From Algoriphagus yeomjeoni (lineage in GTDB: Bacteria; Bacteroidota; Bacteroidia; Cytophagales; Cyclobacteriaceae): 64,000 nucleotides of DNA. This document shows positions 7,893 through 16,374 of the stretch, piece by piece. Position 1 is the first letter of the stretch. Every line of letters starts with the position of its first letter. Under the pieces are notes generated by a model that worked only from the letters and a program-made list of their open reading frames with translations, did not search any database and was not told the DNA's origin. The stretch covers positions 248,001 to 312,000 of the forward strand of contig NZ_QLLK01000001.1 of the NCBI RefSeq assembly GCF_003259505.1. The letters are read 5' to 3'. A program made the translations under genes and the position numbers.

Positions 7893-8247
7893 ATTTTGCT
7901 TCGATTGAAGTTTTAAGACCCATAATCATTCTTTGAACTTCTGTAAGATCATTTTCCATTTCCTTTGCAGTCTCTGCATCAAGAATTCCGACACGCTGTG
8001 AAATGATCATTTGAGTTTCCAATTCAAAACTTTCACCAAGACTGATTTCCAAAGAGTTGACGAACGATTTCCCTGAAGTCTTTGCGCAGCCTTCGGCAAT
8101 ATTTGAAGGTATGGATACACCAGCCCTCCTCATTTGAGAAACCAAGCCAAACTTTTCTTCAGTCGGATATGCCTTTGTGACCGAGTAGATTTTTACAGCA
8201 AAATCAACTGACTTCTGCCATACTTTGAGCTCTTTGAAATTGTGCAT
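7888..8247 (-). CDS. Four-helix-bundle protein (23S rRNA intervening-sequence protein family)
   Basis: A 119-residue protein with the family hallmarks: FKELKVWQKSVDFAVKIY at the N-terminus, then FGLVSQMRRAGVSIPSNIAEG (about 53-73), and a FELETQMIIS helix. This family (related to bacterial Avd and to proteins encoded in 23S rRNA intervening sequences) forms pentameric four-helix bundles. Its cellular role is unclear, and in Bacteroidota it is usually found scattered between unrelated genes. Here it sits inside the beta-oxidation operon between fadN and fadA, with short inverted repeats on both sides, suggesting a later insertion. Nothing indicates a role in fatty-acid metabolism. Confidence 0.88.
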   Translation of the reverse strand: MHNFKELKVWQKSVDFAVKIYSVTKAYPTEEKFGLVSQMRRAGVSIPSNIAEGCAKTSGKSFVNSLEISLGESFELETQMIISQRVGILDAETAKEMENDLTEVQRMIMGLKTSIEAKS

Positions 8248-8270
8248 AGTTTCTTTGTTTATATCTAAAG

Positions 8271-8334
8271 TCTTGATTCTACAATCTTGCTACTTATGTC
8301 TTGCTACTTGATACTTAACTCTTGCTACTTAATT
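8271..8334. repeat. Right flanking repeat of the four-helix-bundle gene
   Basis: Four imperfect copies of TCTTGCTACTT(GATACTT) lie in tandem, the reverse complement of the AAGTATCAAGTAG-type motif at 7863-7892. The tract overlaps the 3' end of the fadN gene. Confidence 0.6.
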
Positions 8335-10734
8335 CCTAAGCGGTTTGCCTTTGAACAATATGCTATGGATTCTCTCTAGTGTTTTCTTTTCACCGGTAAG
8401 ACTCAAGAATGCTTCACGCTCCAAATCCAATAAGTATCGCTCTGATACCTCAGTTGGTGAGGATAAATCTCCTCCAGACATTACGTATGCTAGTTTTTTA
8501 GCAATTAAGGCATCATGCTCCGAGATATATGCACCATACCTCATTCCTGTGATACCTGCTTCGAAAAGTGCCAGCGACTCTTTTCCGAGAACTCGAATAT
8601 CTGTCTGCTCAATTGGCTGAGTGTAGCCCGCTTCGTGCAAGGAAAGAACCTTAGTTTTTGCTTCTGCTAATTGACGCATACGATTCAAAGTAATCCCGTC
8701 GTCTTTTCTCAAATAACCCAAACTCCTAGCTTCCTCAGCTGAGGTAGAGACTTTCGCCATCGCGATATTCATAAATGCATCCTGCAAGCGATTCAACTCA
8801 ACATCTCCGGATTTCACGGCATTGGAAAATCTCAATGTCATCTCTTTGGTACCGCCACCAGCAGGAATCAATCCTACTCCTACTTCCACCAATCCCATGT
8901 ACAATTCTGCATGCGCCTGAATGTGATCTGAGTGGAGTGAAAGTTCACAACCACCTCCCAAAGCCATATTGTGTGGCGCAACTACAACAGGAACTGAGGA
9001 ATACCTCGCCCGCATCATCGTGTTTTGGAATTGCGCAATCATCAAATTGATCTCATCGAAATCCTGATCTCCAGCGAACATAAATAGCATAGCTAGGTTT
9101 GCTCCTGCAGAGAAATTTGCGCCTTCATTTCCTACGACGAGACCTTTGTGAGATTTCTCAGCCATTCCTATTGCTGTGTTAATTCCTTCAATGACCTCTT
9201 GTCCCATGGAATTCATTTTGGTATGGAATTCCAAGCCAATTACATCATCACCCAAGTCATAAACAGAAGCTCCTGCATTATTCCAAATTACTTTTCCAGC
9301 AGATTTGAGTGTGTCAAGGATAATGAAATCGTCCATGCCTGGCACTTCCTTATAGGACTTGCTCGGAATGTCGTAGTAGTGCTTCTTGCCGTTTTCTACT
9401 TTGTAGAAGGTTTCATTTCCAGCTTCAAGCATTTCATAAACCCAAGCAGCCGGCTTTTCCCCAGCAGCTTCCATTTTCTCTACAGTTTCCTTGACACCGA
9501 GTAAATCCCAGTTTTCGAAAGGTCCAAGCTCCCATCCGAAACCAGCACAAACGGCTTGGTCAATTCTGAATAATTCATCTGCTATTTCTGGAATTCGATT
9601 TGAGCAGTATCTGAACAAATCATAAAAAGTAGCTCTATAGAACTCACCAGCTTTATCCTCAAAATTCACCAAGAATTTGATACGCTTTTTCAAGTCTTCA
9701 AACTCCTTCGCTGCTTCTAATGCTTTGAATTTTGGTTTTTCTAAATCCTTGTACTCAAAGGTTTCAAAATCGATTTCCTTCAGTTCCTTCGATCCATCTT
9801 TGTGACGGATCATATTGAAGTATCCAGATCCAGTCTTGTCACCCAGCCATTTTTTCTCATAAAGAACCTGCATGATTTTCGGAAGCTTGAACTTCTCCCG
9901 AGACTCATCATTAGGTAAGGCTTTGTATAAGTTATTAGCCACATTTACCGTCGTATCCAAACCAACGACGTCCATGGTTCGGAATGTGGCAGATTTCGCT
10001 CTACCTATTAGCGTACCAGTCAATTTATCGACTTCTGATACACCTAGGCCCATTTTTTCAATGGTATGCATACCGGAAATAATCGCGTATACGCCTATTC
10101 TATTGGCAATAAAGGCGGGTGTATCCTTACATAGCACTGTTTCTTTCCCAAGGAACTTGTCTCCATATTCCATGAGGAAATCAATGTTTTCCTGCTTGGA
10201 TTTTGGACCAGGAATGATTTCTAATAAGCGTAAATAGCGCGGAGGATTGAAAAAGTGTGTCCCGGCAAAATTCTCCTGAAAGTCTTCTGATCTGCCTTCG
10301 CACATCATGTGCATTGGAATTCCTGAGGTATTTGAAGTAATTAGTGTGCCTGGCTTTCTATGTTTCTCTACTTTCTCAAAAAGTGACTGCTTGATATCCA
10401 GTCTCTCGACGATGACTTCCATCACCCAATCGTAATCTTTGATTTTCGGCAGGTCATCATCAAAATTTCCAGTAGTAATTCTGGAAGCAAATGACTTATC
10501 GTAAATCGCAGAAGGATTAGATTTCAATGTGGAAGCTAAGGCCTCCGTAACAATTCTATTCCTGACCATAGGATCTTCTTTGGTCAGTCCTTTTTTCTGT
10601 TCTTGCTCGGTAAGTTCAAAGGGTACTATGTCCAATAAAAGCACCTGCACGCCTATATTGGCAAAGTGACAAGCAATTCTGGATCCCATAACACCCGAAC
10701 CTAAAATGGCAATTTTCTTAATGGTTCTCTTCAT
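8329..10734 (-). CDS. fadN: 3-hydroxyacyl-CoA dehydrogenase / enoyl-CoA hydratase fusion (FadN type)
   Basis: An 801-residue bifunctional beta-oxidation enzyme. The N-terminal half is the NAD-dependent 3-hydroxyacyl-CoA dehydrogenase: the Rossmann motif is GSGVMG (12-17), followed by the GTHFFNPP segment and a FIANRIG helix. The C-terminal part is a crotonase-fold hydratase with NFSAGANL and ALGGGCELSLHSD oxyanion segments and a GLVEVGVGLIPAGGG block. Dehydrogenase first and hydratase second is the FadN order, opposite to proteobacterial FadB, and the length matches FadN (about 790). It is the first structural gene after the MarR regulator, with fadA and fadE downstream. Confidence 0.9.
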   Translation of the reverse strand: MKRTIKKIAILGSGVMGSRIACHFANIGVQVLLLDIVPFELTEQEQKKGLTKEDPMVRNRIVTEALASTLKSNPSAIYDKSFASRITTGNFDDDLPKIKDYDWVMEVIVERLDIKQSLFEKVEKHRKPGTLITSNTSGIPMHMMCEGRSEDFQENFAGTHFFNPPRYLRLLEIIPGPKSKQENIDFLMEYGDKFLGKETVLCKDTPAFIANRIGVYAIISGMHTIEKMGLGVSEVDKLTGTLIGRAKSATFRTMDVVGLDTTVNVANNLYKALPNDESREKFKLPKIMQVLYEKKWLGDKTGSGYFNMIRHKDGSKELKEIDFETFEYKDLEKPKFKALEAAKEFEDLKKRIKFLVNFEDKAGEFYRATFYDLFRYCSNRIPEIADELFRIDQAVCAGFGWELGPFENWDLLGVKETVEKMEAAGEKPAAWVYEMLEAGNETFYKVENGKKHYYDIPSKSYKEVPGMDDFIILDTLKSAGKVIWNNAGASVYDLGDDVIGLEFHTKMNSMGQEVIEGINTAIGMAEKSHKGLVVGNEGANFSAGANLAMLFMFAGDQDFDEINLMIAQFQNTMMRARYSSVPVVVAPHNMALGGGCELSLHSDHIQAHAELYMGLVEVGVGLIPAGGGTKEMTLRFSNAVKSGDVELNRLQDAFMNIAMAKVSTSAEEARSLGYLRKDDGITLNRMRQLAEAKTKVLSLHEAGYTQPIEQTDIRVLGKESLALFEAGITGMRYGAYISEHDALIAKKLAYVMSGGDLSSPTEVSERYLLDLEREAFLSLTGEKKTLERIHSILFKGKPLRN

Positions 10735-10778
10735 AATTTTGGGCTTTTGGTAGTGGCTACCTTGTGGTCTTATATGGT

Positions 10779-11249
10779 TTATAGTTCAAATATTGGTTTG
10801 TTGACATCTATTCCTTTGGCGGTCTGAACTTGATCGATCACCAGCTGAATTTTCTCAAATACTTTGAAGAAATCCTGAAGCTCTTCTTCGCTTACGATTT
10901 CTCTGACCTGTTCGTTAAATTCCCGAATAGTATTAACTGAAATTTGCTTCTTCCTTTTCCCTTCGTCTGTAAGAAAAATCCGCACAGAACGCTTATCAAC
11001 TGGATCAGGCATTTTATAAATCATACCTTTTTCCTCCATTGTTTTAAGCATTCTAGTCAAACTTCTAGTCTCAAGACCTAGTTTTGGGGCAATTTTGGTG
11101 GCAGGCGTACCCTCTGTAGAATTGATATTGATGAGTACAAAGCCAATGGCTGTGGTAAATCCCTCCTCTGCAGCTTGCTGATTGTACATTCTTGAGATCG
11201 CATGCCAGGCACTTTTAATATGGTAATCAACTGTTTCTTCTCTTTTCAT
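10779..11249 (-). CDS. MarR family transcriptional regulator
   Basis: A 156-residue winged-helix regulator. The DNA-binding part runs from about residue 45 to 100 (TKIAPKLGLETRSLTRMLKTMEEKGMIYK, with the beta-wing DKRSVRIFLTDEG), flanked by dimerisation helices. It is the first gene of the fadN-fadA-fadE cluster, 44 bases upstream of fadN, and two matching palindromes lie about 50-90 bases before its start. This fits an autoregulated repressor responding to fatty acids or acyl-CoA. A longer frame would need a TTG start at 11267; I chose the ATG at 11249. Confidence 0.88.
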   Translation of the reverse strand: MKREETVDYHIKSAWHAISRMYNQQAAEEGFTTAIGFVLININSTEGTPATKIAPKLGLETRSLTRMLKTMEEKGMIYKMPDPVDKRSVRIFLTDEGKRKKQISVNTIREFNEQVREIVSEEELQDFFKVFEKIQLVIDQVQTAKGIDVNKPIFEL

Positions 11250-11592
11250 CTCTACAGAATTCTTCAATTAATGAGGAATACTAATCTACAAAAAATATTG
11301 TATGCATGCATACTATATTGGAAAAAAGTTATGCATGCATCACAAATTATTTAAGCAAATATTCAAGTATCACAGAATATTATAAATGAAAAAGTGCGCT
11401 ATTTCCAGATATTCCGAATTATTGAGATAAAAAGCCTTTTTTTGTAAAACGATCTACTAATGTTAATAGAAGTAGACAGACCTGTAATTGGTGATCGAAA
11501 TAGTCACTTTACAAGTGTTTTGCACACAACAAACCAATTTCAATCACTGAAAAGGCAATCTCGAATAATCAGAAATAAAAAAATCATTGGCT
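11250..11592. other. Intergenic region upstream of marR
   Basis: The left part (11250-11345) holds the marR leader and the double palindromic operator. From 11346 to 11592 I see AT-rich sequence with no convincing reading frame, RNA gene or terminator. The fadD gene ends at 11593 and is transcribed toward this region. Confidence 0.5.
11300..11341. promoter_or_regulatory. Double palindromic operator, probable MarR binding site
   Basis: GTATGCATGCATAC (11300-11313) is a perfect 14-bp palindrome. A second copy of its core, TATGCATGCAT (11330-11340), follows 30 bp away, about three helical turns centre to centre. They lie 51-92 bases upstream of the marR ATG, where the promoter should be. MarR dimers usually bind such palindromes and repress their own operon, so autoregulation is the simplest reading. 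Confidence 0.7.
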
Positions 11593-13341
11593 TCAATCTT
11601 GGTAGATAGCCTCAATCTCTTTTCCGAATTTCTGAAAAATCACTTTTCTCTTTAATTTCATTGTTGGGGTCAATTCTCCTGATTCTATTCCCCAAGGTTC
11701 TGCCAAAAGCTTGAAACGCTTGATTTGCTCCCATTTACCAAAGTATTTATTGATTTGCTCGATCTCTCTATCATACTTTTCAATGATTTCAGGTTTTTGG
11801 ATCATTTCCTCATCTGTGGTGTATGGAATGCCTTTATGCTTGCAATAATCCTTCAATCCTTCAAAACCAGGCACGATCAAGGCACTTGGATAATTTTTAT
11901 TTTCACCGACCACCATCAACTGGTCTATCAGCGTGGATTCCTTGAATTTATTTTCCATTAGCTGAGGAGCTATGTATTTGCCTCCAGAGGTTTTGAACAT
12001 CTCCTTCTTGCGATCGGTAATTTTCAGGAATTCTCCATCTAGCTCTCCTATATCTCCAGTATGAAACCAGCCGTTTTGAAGTACCTCATCAGTCATATCA
12101 GGTTGCTTGTAGTAACCTAGCATCACATTGGGTCCTTGAACGAGGATTTCACCATCTTCGGCGATTTTTACTTTTACATCTTTCACTAATTTTCCAACCC
12201 AACCTATCCTCATTTCTTCATTTGTACAGATAGATGCTGAGATTACCGGGGAAGTCTCGGTCAATCCATAGCCTTCACATACTTTGATCCCTGCAGCCCA
12301 AAAAACCCGAGCTAGCCTTGGTTGTAAAGCAGATGCACCCGAATTAATTTGAAGTACTTCACCTCCTAAAGCTTCTCTCCATTTACTGAAAATAAGTTTA
12401 TTGGCCAATTTCAACTGAAAATCATACCAAAATCCCATATGGCCACCTGGATCATAATCCAAACCAAGATTTAAAGCCCAAAAGAAAAGCCCTTTTTTTA
12501 TTCCTGTAAGCTCATATCCTTTGGCTACAATTTTATCATAAATTTTCTCAAGAAGTCGAGGAACTGTGTTAAAAGCATGCGGTTTGACTTCTTTCATATT
12601 TTCCCCCAAAGTTTCCAAGCTCTCTGCATAGTAAATGGAAAAACCCAAGTACATAAAGCAAAAAGAACCGGTTCGCTCATAAATATGACAAAGTGGAAGA
12701 AAACTAAGTACCCGTGAAGTCCCTCTTTCTGGAGTCATAATAGCGGCAATAGAAAGAACATTCGAAAGAACATTTGTATGTGAAAGCATCACCCCCTTTG
12801 GCCGACCAGTAGTTCCGGAAGTATAAATAATGGTAAACATGTCATCAGGCTTTACAGTCTCTTTTAACAGTTCAAGTGGCTCTATACTTTCATTTACTCC
12901 AATCGCCAAGAAATCCTCCCAGAAAATCGCACCTTCAATTGTTGAAAAACTGTAAATAAATCGATCTCCACATACCTCTTTGGCTTTATCAAAAATCACC
13001 TGATCACCAACGAAAATCATTTTGACTTCGGCATGGTCAAAAATATACTCGAAATCTGAGGAGGTTATAGTAGGATAAATGGGTACGGATATTCCACCGA
13101 TCTGCTGCAGTGCTAAATCAATGAAATTCCATTCTGGACAGTTTTCGGAAATGATAGCGACTTTCTCTCCTTGCTTTAGTCCAGCTTTTAAAAAAGCCAA
13201 GCTCAAATTATCAACTATTTCTTTTATATCTCTGGATGAAAATGATTTCCATTGACCAGCTTCTTTTTTGGAAAGTGCAATCTCTTTATCATAAGTAGCG
13301 ATCTGATAGGGAATCAAATCAAAAAGTCTCGAAGGCTCCAT
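11593..13341 (-). CDS. fadD: Long-chain fatty acid--CoA ligase (AMP-forming)
   Basis: A 582-residue adenylate-forming enzyme that activates fatty acids to acyl-CoA. The phosphate-binding loop is TIIYTSGTTGRPKG (about 168-181), followed by GYGLTETSP (about 357-365) and the HTGDIGELDG hinge region. The length and the C-terminal ELTPTMKLKRK, carrying the catalytic lysine, match the long-chain/bubblegum type rather than short-chain synthetases. It lies just upstream of the marR-fadNAE block on the same strand but is separated by 343 bases, so it likely has its own promoter. Its 5' side borders the candidate replication origin. Confidence 0.9.
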   Translation of the reverse strand: MEPSRLFDLIPYQIATYDKEIALSKKEAGQWKSFSSRDIKEIVDNLSLAFLKAGLKQGEKVAIISENCPEWNFIDLALQQIGGISVPIYPTITSSDFEYIFDHAEVKMIFVGDQVIFDKAKEVCGDRFIYSFSTIEGAIFWEDFLAIGVNESIEPLELLKETVKPDDMFTIIYTSGTTGRPKGVMLSHTNVLSNVLSIAAIMTPERGTSRVLSFLPLCHIYERTGSFCFMYLGFSIYYAESLETLGENMKEVKPHAFNTVPRLLEKIYDKIVAKGYELTGIKKGLFFWALNLGLDYDPGGHMGFWYDFQLKLANKLIFSKWREALGGEVLQINSGASALQPRLARVFWAAGIKVCEGYGLTETSPVISASICTNEEMRIGWVGKLVKDVKVKIAEDGEILVQGPNVMLGYYKQPDMTDEVLQNGWFHTGDIGELDGEFLKITDRKKEMFKTSGGKYIAPQLMENKFKESTLIDQLMVVGENKNYPSALIVPGFEGLKDYCKHKGIPYTTDEEMIQKPEIIEKYDREIEQINKYFGKWEQIKRFKLLAEPWGIESGELTPTMKLKRKVIFQKFGKEIEAIYQD

Positions 13342-13389
13342 AGTATCTCATTTTGGGTTTGTATAATATTACCAAAATGTGCGGCCATT

Positions 13390-13803
13390 ACAAAGAGTTA
13401 TCCACGCTCTCTTTTTATAATAGTTGTAAAATAGATTTTTAAAAAAATTCTTTACTAAGGTTATTAGGACTGTGGATTTGTTGAAAAGAATCTGTTTTAT
13501 TCTTCTCCACTTTCTAGGACAGTGAAGATTTGAGTTTCCCACGGGTTATCCTCTTTTTGTCCACATGTAAGTCTTTGAAACTTATTGGACTAATTGAATA
13601 TTCCAATTTTTGTGGATTAGGCTTTACTTATTCACTGTTGGGAAAAAGCTTGTGGATAGAATGATTTTGGTTGGTGGATAAGTGTCGGCTTTTCCCCAAT
13701 ATAGGTGGTTGGTAGAAAAGGTAGTAAATGTTAAGTTGATAAGCGTTGAGTTATCTATCGGTTATCCTTTTTTATCCACAGTTAAATTGACACTTATCCA
13801 CTG
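13390..13803. other. Candidate chromosomal replication origin (oriC)
   Basis: This 460-base gene-free stretch holds a dense set of DnaA-box-like 9-mers. One is perfect: TTATCCACA (13772-13780). One-mismatch copies are TTATCCACG (13398-13406), TTATCCACT (13794-13802), TTGTCCACA (13557-13565) and, on the other strand, at 13611-13619, 13651-13659 and 13673-13681. A weaker one lies at 13471-13479. Next to the leftmost box is a very AT-rich tract (about 13410-13460) that could be the unwinding element. mnmG and two parS sites lie 3-5 kb away, a neighbourhood typical of origins. No dnaA gene is in the window. Confidence 0.72.
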
Positions 13804-15477
13804 TTAATTTTCGCTACTTTTTATACCTGTTTTTGGTGTTGTAGTTATCACAAGGTCTTCAACTATCCAGCCTCCTCTAACCAGAATGTTACCATTTCCT
13901 GTTTCAGGATCTATGAAATTGAAAGTGCGCTCTGCATATCTTCTTTCTTCGAAGTTTGCTGGATCCCAACGGTGATTCATATTTGTATCTTCTATTACCC
14001 TGATTTGATAGCTTGCGGCTTCGATTAGCCTGAATGAAAATTGGTTGCTATTTTCTAAATAAGACTCCCTTTTCAGTTCTCCTTTACTATCTAACAGCTG
14101 TACTATAAATGGCCCTTCAGAGCCTTCTATTCTCCCTGAAATTTCATCAGTTAGGGTTTCTTTTTTCAACTTTTTATAATTCGCTGATAAGGCCACTTCA
14201 TTGTATTGGCCTTCTATATCTCTGAAGGTAGAATCTGCGGCTTTTACGGAAAATATCTCAAACGGTATAGAGTCAGGCACAAGAAGATTAATTTCTAAAA
14301 CATCCCTTCGTAGTGAATCCTTGAAGCTTAACATTTCTGGAGAAATATTAATAATAGAAGCTGTGTCGTACGATAGGTATAGAGAATCAAAATTGATGTT
14401 TGAGATTGGTTTATTAAAGGTTAGTTCTATGGGTAGATCTTGGTAAAAACTTTTACCTGAATTAGCGGAAATGGTTAGTTTTTCTGGTTTTCGATCCGAT
14501 TCTTCAAATTTTGCCCATATTAAGGAATCAATTTCATGTCCAACTGAATCCTTAAGGTTAACATTGATCGGTATGCTATCAGCAAATACTGATTGTGAAT
14601 AAAGATTTACTCTTTTGTCTCCTAATGTGTAAAATATTTCACTTCCCATTTTTTCATTTTCTAGGACTACTTCATTTGGAGTCTTGTTCAATACAATAGT
14701 ATAATTCGATCCAAGTGTTGAAGACCTCAGTAAGTTTATGGGGTTTTGATCTCCTTTTGAAAGATTGAAATGTAAGCCTGCTATGTTTTGATCAATGGTA
14801 ATTGTATCCTTTATGAAATCAAATGCTTCGGATTTATATTCTGCTTTTAGGCTATTATTGTCATCCTGCCACGCATAGGCTAAGTATTTTCCAGCTTTAA
14901 TATTTGAAATGTTAAAATTACCGGCTGTATCTACTTGACTTAAGTAATATGGAGGAGCGATAAATACATTAGTTGTGTCATCAATTGGATATAAACCCAC
15001 TATGGCATCTTCTATTTTGTCATTTCTGCCTGGAAAATATCTATTCACTGATCCTGATACTTTAAGGCTATCTATACTTGCGCCAGTTGAAAAAACCAAT
15101 TTTAGGTTCTCAGCTGGATTCCCCTCTGATAAATCTTGAATTGATTTTTGGAAGTTGAATACGTAGGTGGTACTGTCTTCCAGTTCCTGATTAAGTTCTA
15201 TTATAAGCGTGTTTTTTAATGCCGTAATGATCACCTCATCCTTATTTATTCTTGGAGTGATCAGGATGTTTTTGTTGGCATTATCCAGTTTAATGTATTC
15301 ATTAAATGTTAAGATGATTTCTTTTGGTTTTGTATTTAGGCTTTGGTCCTGCGGAATCATTTCTAGGACGATCGGTGGATCTTCGTCTGGAGGTCCTCCC
15401 ATAGGCGTGCTTTGCTTGGCACAGGAAAAAGCGAATATGCTTATAACTAATAGTATGATTAAATTTGATTGTTTCAC
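13804..15477 (-). CDS. Ig-like domain (Big_5/SbsA-type) lipoprotein
   Basis: A 557-residue exported protein. Residues 1-19 are a lipoprotein signal ending in the lipobox FAFSC, with Cys19 as the acylation site. Next come a GGPPDEDPP linker, then an Ig-like Big_5 domain recognisable by the pattern MIPQDQSLNTKPKEIILTF..YI (about 40-65) and NTLIIELNQELEDSTTYVFNF. Further beta-rich repeats and a C-terminal domain with NMNHRWDP follow. Such proteins are common outer-membrane or periplasmic lipoproteins in Bacteroidota with unknown function. The GTG start overlaps the upstream methyltransferase stop (GTGA). The stop lies at the edge of the candidate origin. Confidence 0.8.
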   Translation of the reverse strand: MKQSNLIILLVISIFAFSCAKQSTPMGGPPDEDPPIVLEMIPQDQSLNTKPKEIILTFNEYIKLDNANKNILITPRINKDEVIITALKNTLIIELNQELEDSTTYVFNFQKSIQDLSEGNPAENLKLVFSTGASIDSLKVSGSVNRYFPGRNDKIEDAIVGLYPIDDTTNVFIAPPYYLSQVDTAGNFNISNIKAGKYLAYAWQDDNNSLKAEYKSEAFDFIKDTITIDQNIAGLHFNLSKGDQNPINLLRSSTLGSNYTIVLNKTPNEVVLENEKMGSEIFYTLGDKRVNLYSQSVFADSIPINVNLKDSVGHEIDSLIWAKFEESDRKPEKLTISANSGKSFYQDLPIELTFNKPISNINFDSLYLSYDTASIINISPEMLSFKDSLRRDVLEINLLVPDSIPFEIFSVKAADSTFRDIEGQYNEVALSANYKKLKKETLTDEISGRIEGSEGPFIVQLLDSKGELKRESYLENSNQFSFRLIEAASYQIRVIEDTNMNHRWDPANFEERRYAERTFNFIDPETGNGNILVRGGWIVEDLVITTTPKTGIKSSEN

Positions 15478-16373
15478 TTCTTTTTGAACACAAATAAGTT
15501 ACTAGAATAATTTCCTGCGGTCTTCCGCGCTTCACTGTTAGACTTTTTGCCTGTCATGATAGCCTTCCAATATCTTTGTACTATGGATTGATTAGGATTT
15601 GTATAGCCTTCAGACAATAATGAAACGTAATAGCTATCAAAACTCATTGGCATTTCATTCACTAGTTGTAAATCAAAGAGCTCTGAGAAGCTTTCAATAG
15701 ACTTATGATTAAAGTGGTAAAGGTGTCTCGGAACGTCCCATCCAGCCCAGCGATCTTTATACTTTATAGCATCATAGCTTTCTGGATTTGGGACAGCTAT
15801 TACTATATAACCATCTGATTTTAAGATGTTTAAGAGTTTTTTTACTGTTTTTCTAAGTGAATGAATATGCTCCAGTACATGGTAAAGTGTAATGATGTCA
15901 AATGAACTTCCTTCAGGTAGTTCATCAATGGATTCATATACTTTTCCGTTTACTTTAGACTTTGCTTGATTTCTAGCTTTTTCATTTGGTTCAATACCTT
16001 TTACCTTCCATCCGGTTTCTTTGGCTTTGGAAAGAAGTTCTGCCGTACCACAGCCATAGTCTAAGTATTTTCCTTTCGAGGGTTTTAGACTATTCAAATG
16101 TTTTACTTTTTTTGAGACAGCGTATTTCCTTACTTTTTGGTAAACAAATTGGGTTAGATTTTTTGCTTTATCCTCATGTGAGAAATATTCCGGGAAATCG
16201 TAATATGGAGCTATAGCTTCAACTTTTGGTCTAGGGTTAGTGAATTTTAGACCACATTTGATGCAATTACAAATAATAAAAGACTCTTGGCTAACTGCGA
16301 AATCTTTGATCAGTTCAGAATTAAGAAAATGTCCACTTTTGCAAAGTGGACATTTAGTAAGTCTTTCTAACAT
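15474..16373 (-). CDS. SAM methyltransferase with N-terminal zinc knuckles (Methyltransf_23 type)
   Basis: A 299-residue protein. The N-terminal 45 residues hold zinc-binding cysteine pairs (CPLCKSGHF, then CNCIKCGLKFTNPRP), followed by a Rossmann methyltransferase domain with YLDYGCGTAELLSKA near residue 100 and a FDIITLYHVLEHIHSL motif. This layout (zinc ribbon plus Methyltransf_23) is common among methyltransferases acting on sugars or surface polymers; the substrate is unknown. The ATG at 16373 lies one base from the mnmG stop (16375); a longer frame would need a TTG. It forms a tight chain between mnmG and the Ig-like lipoprotein. Confidence 0.8.
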   Translation of the reverse strand: MLERLTKCPLCKSGHFLNSELIKDFAVSQESFIICNCIKCGLKFTNPRPKVEAIAPYYDFPEYFSHEDKAKNLTQFVYQKVRKYAVSKKVKHLNSLKPSKGKYLDYGCGTAELLSKAKETGWKVKGIEPNEKARNQAKSKVNGKVYESIDELPEGSSFDIITLYHVLEHIHSLRKTVKKLLNILKSDGYIVIAVPNPESYDAIKYKDRWAGWDVPRHLYHFNHKSIESFSELFDLQLVNEMPMSFDSYYVSLLSEGYTNPNQSIVQRYWKAIMTGKKSNSEARKTAGNYSSNLFVFKKK

Positions 16374-16374
16374 T

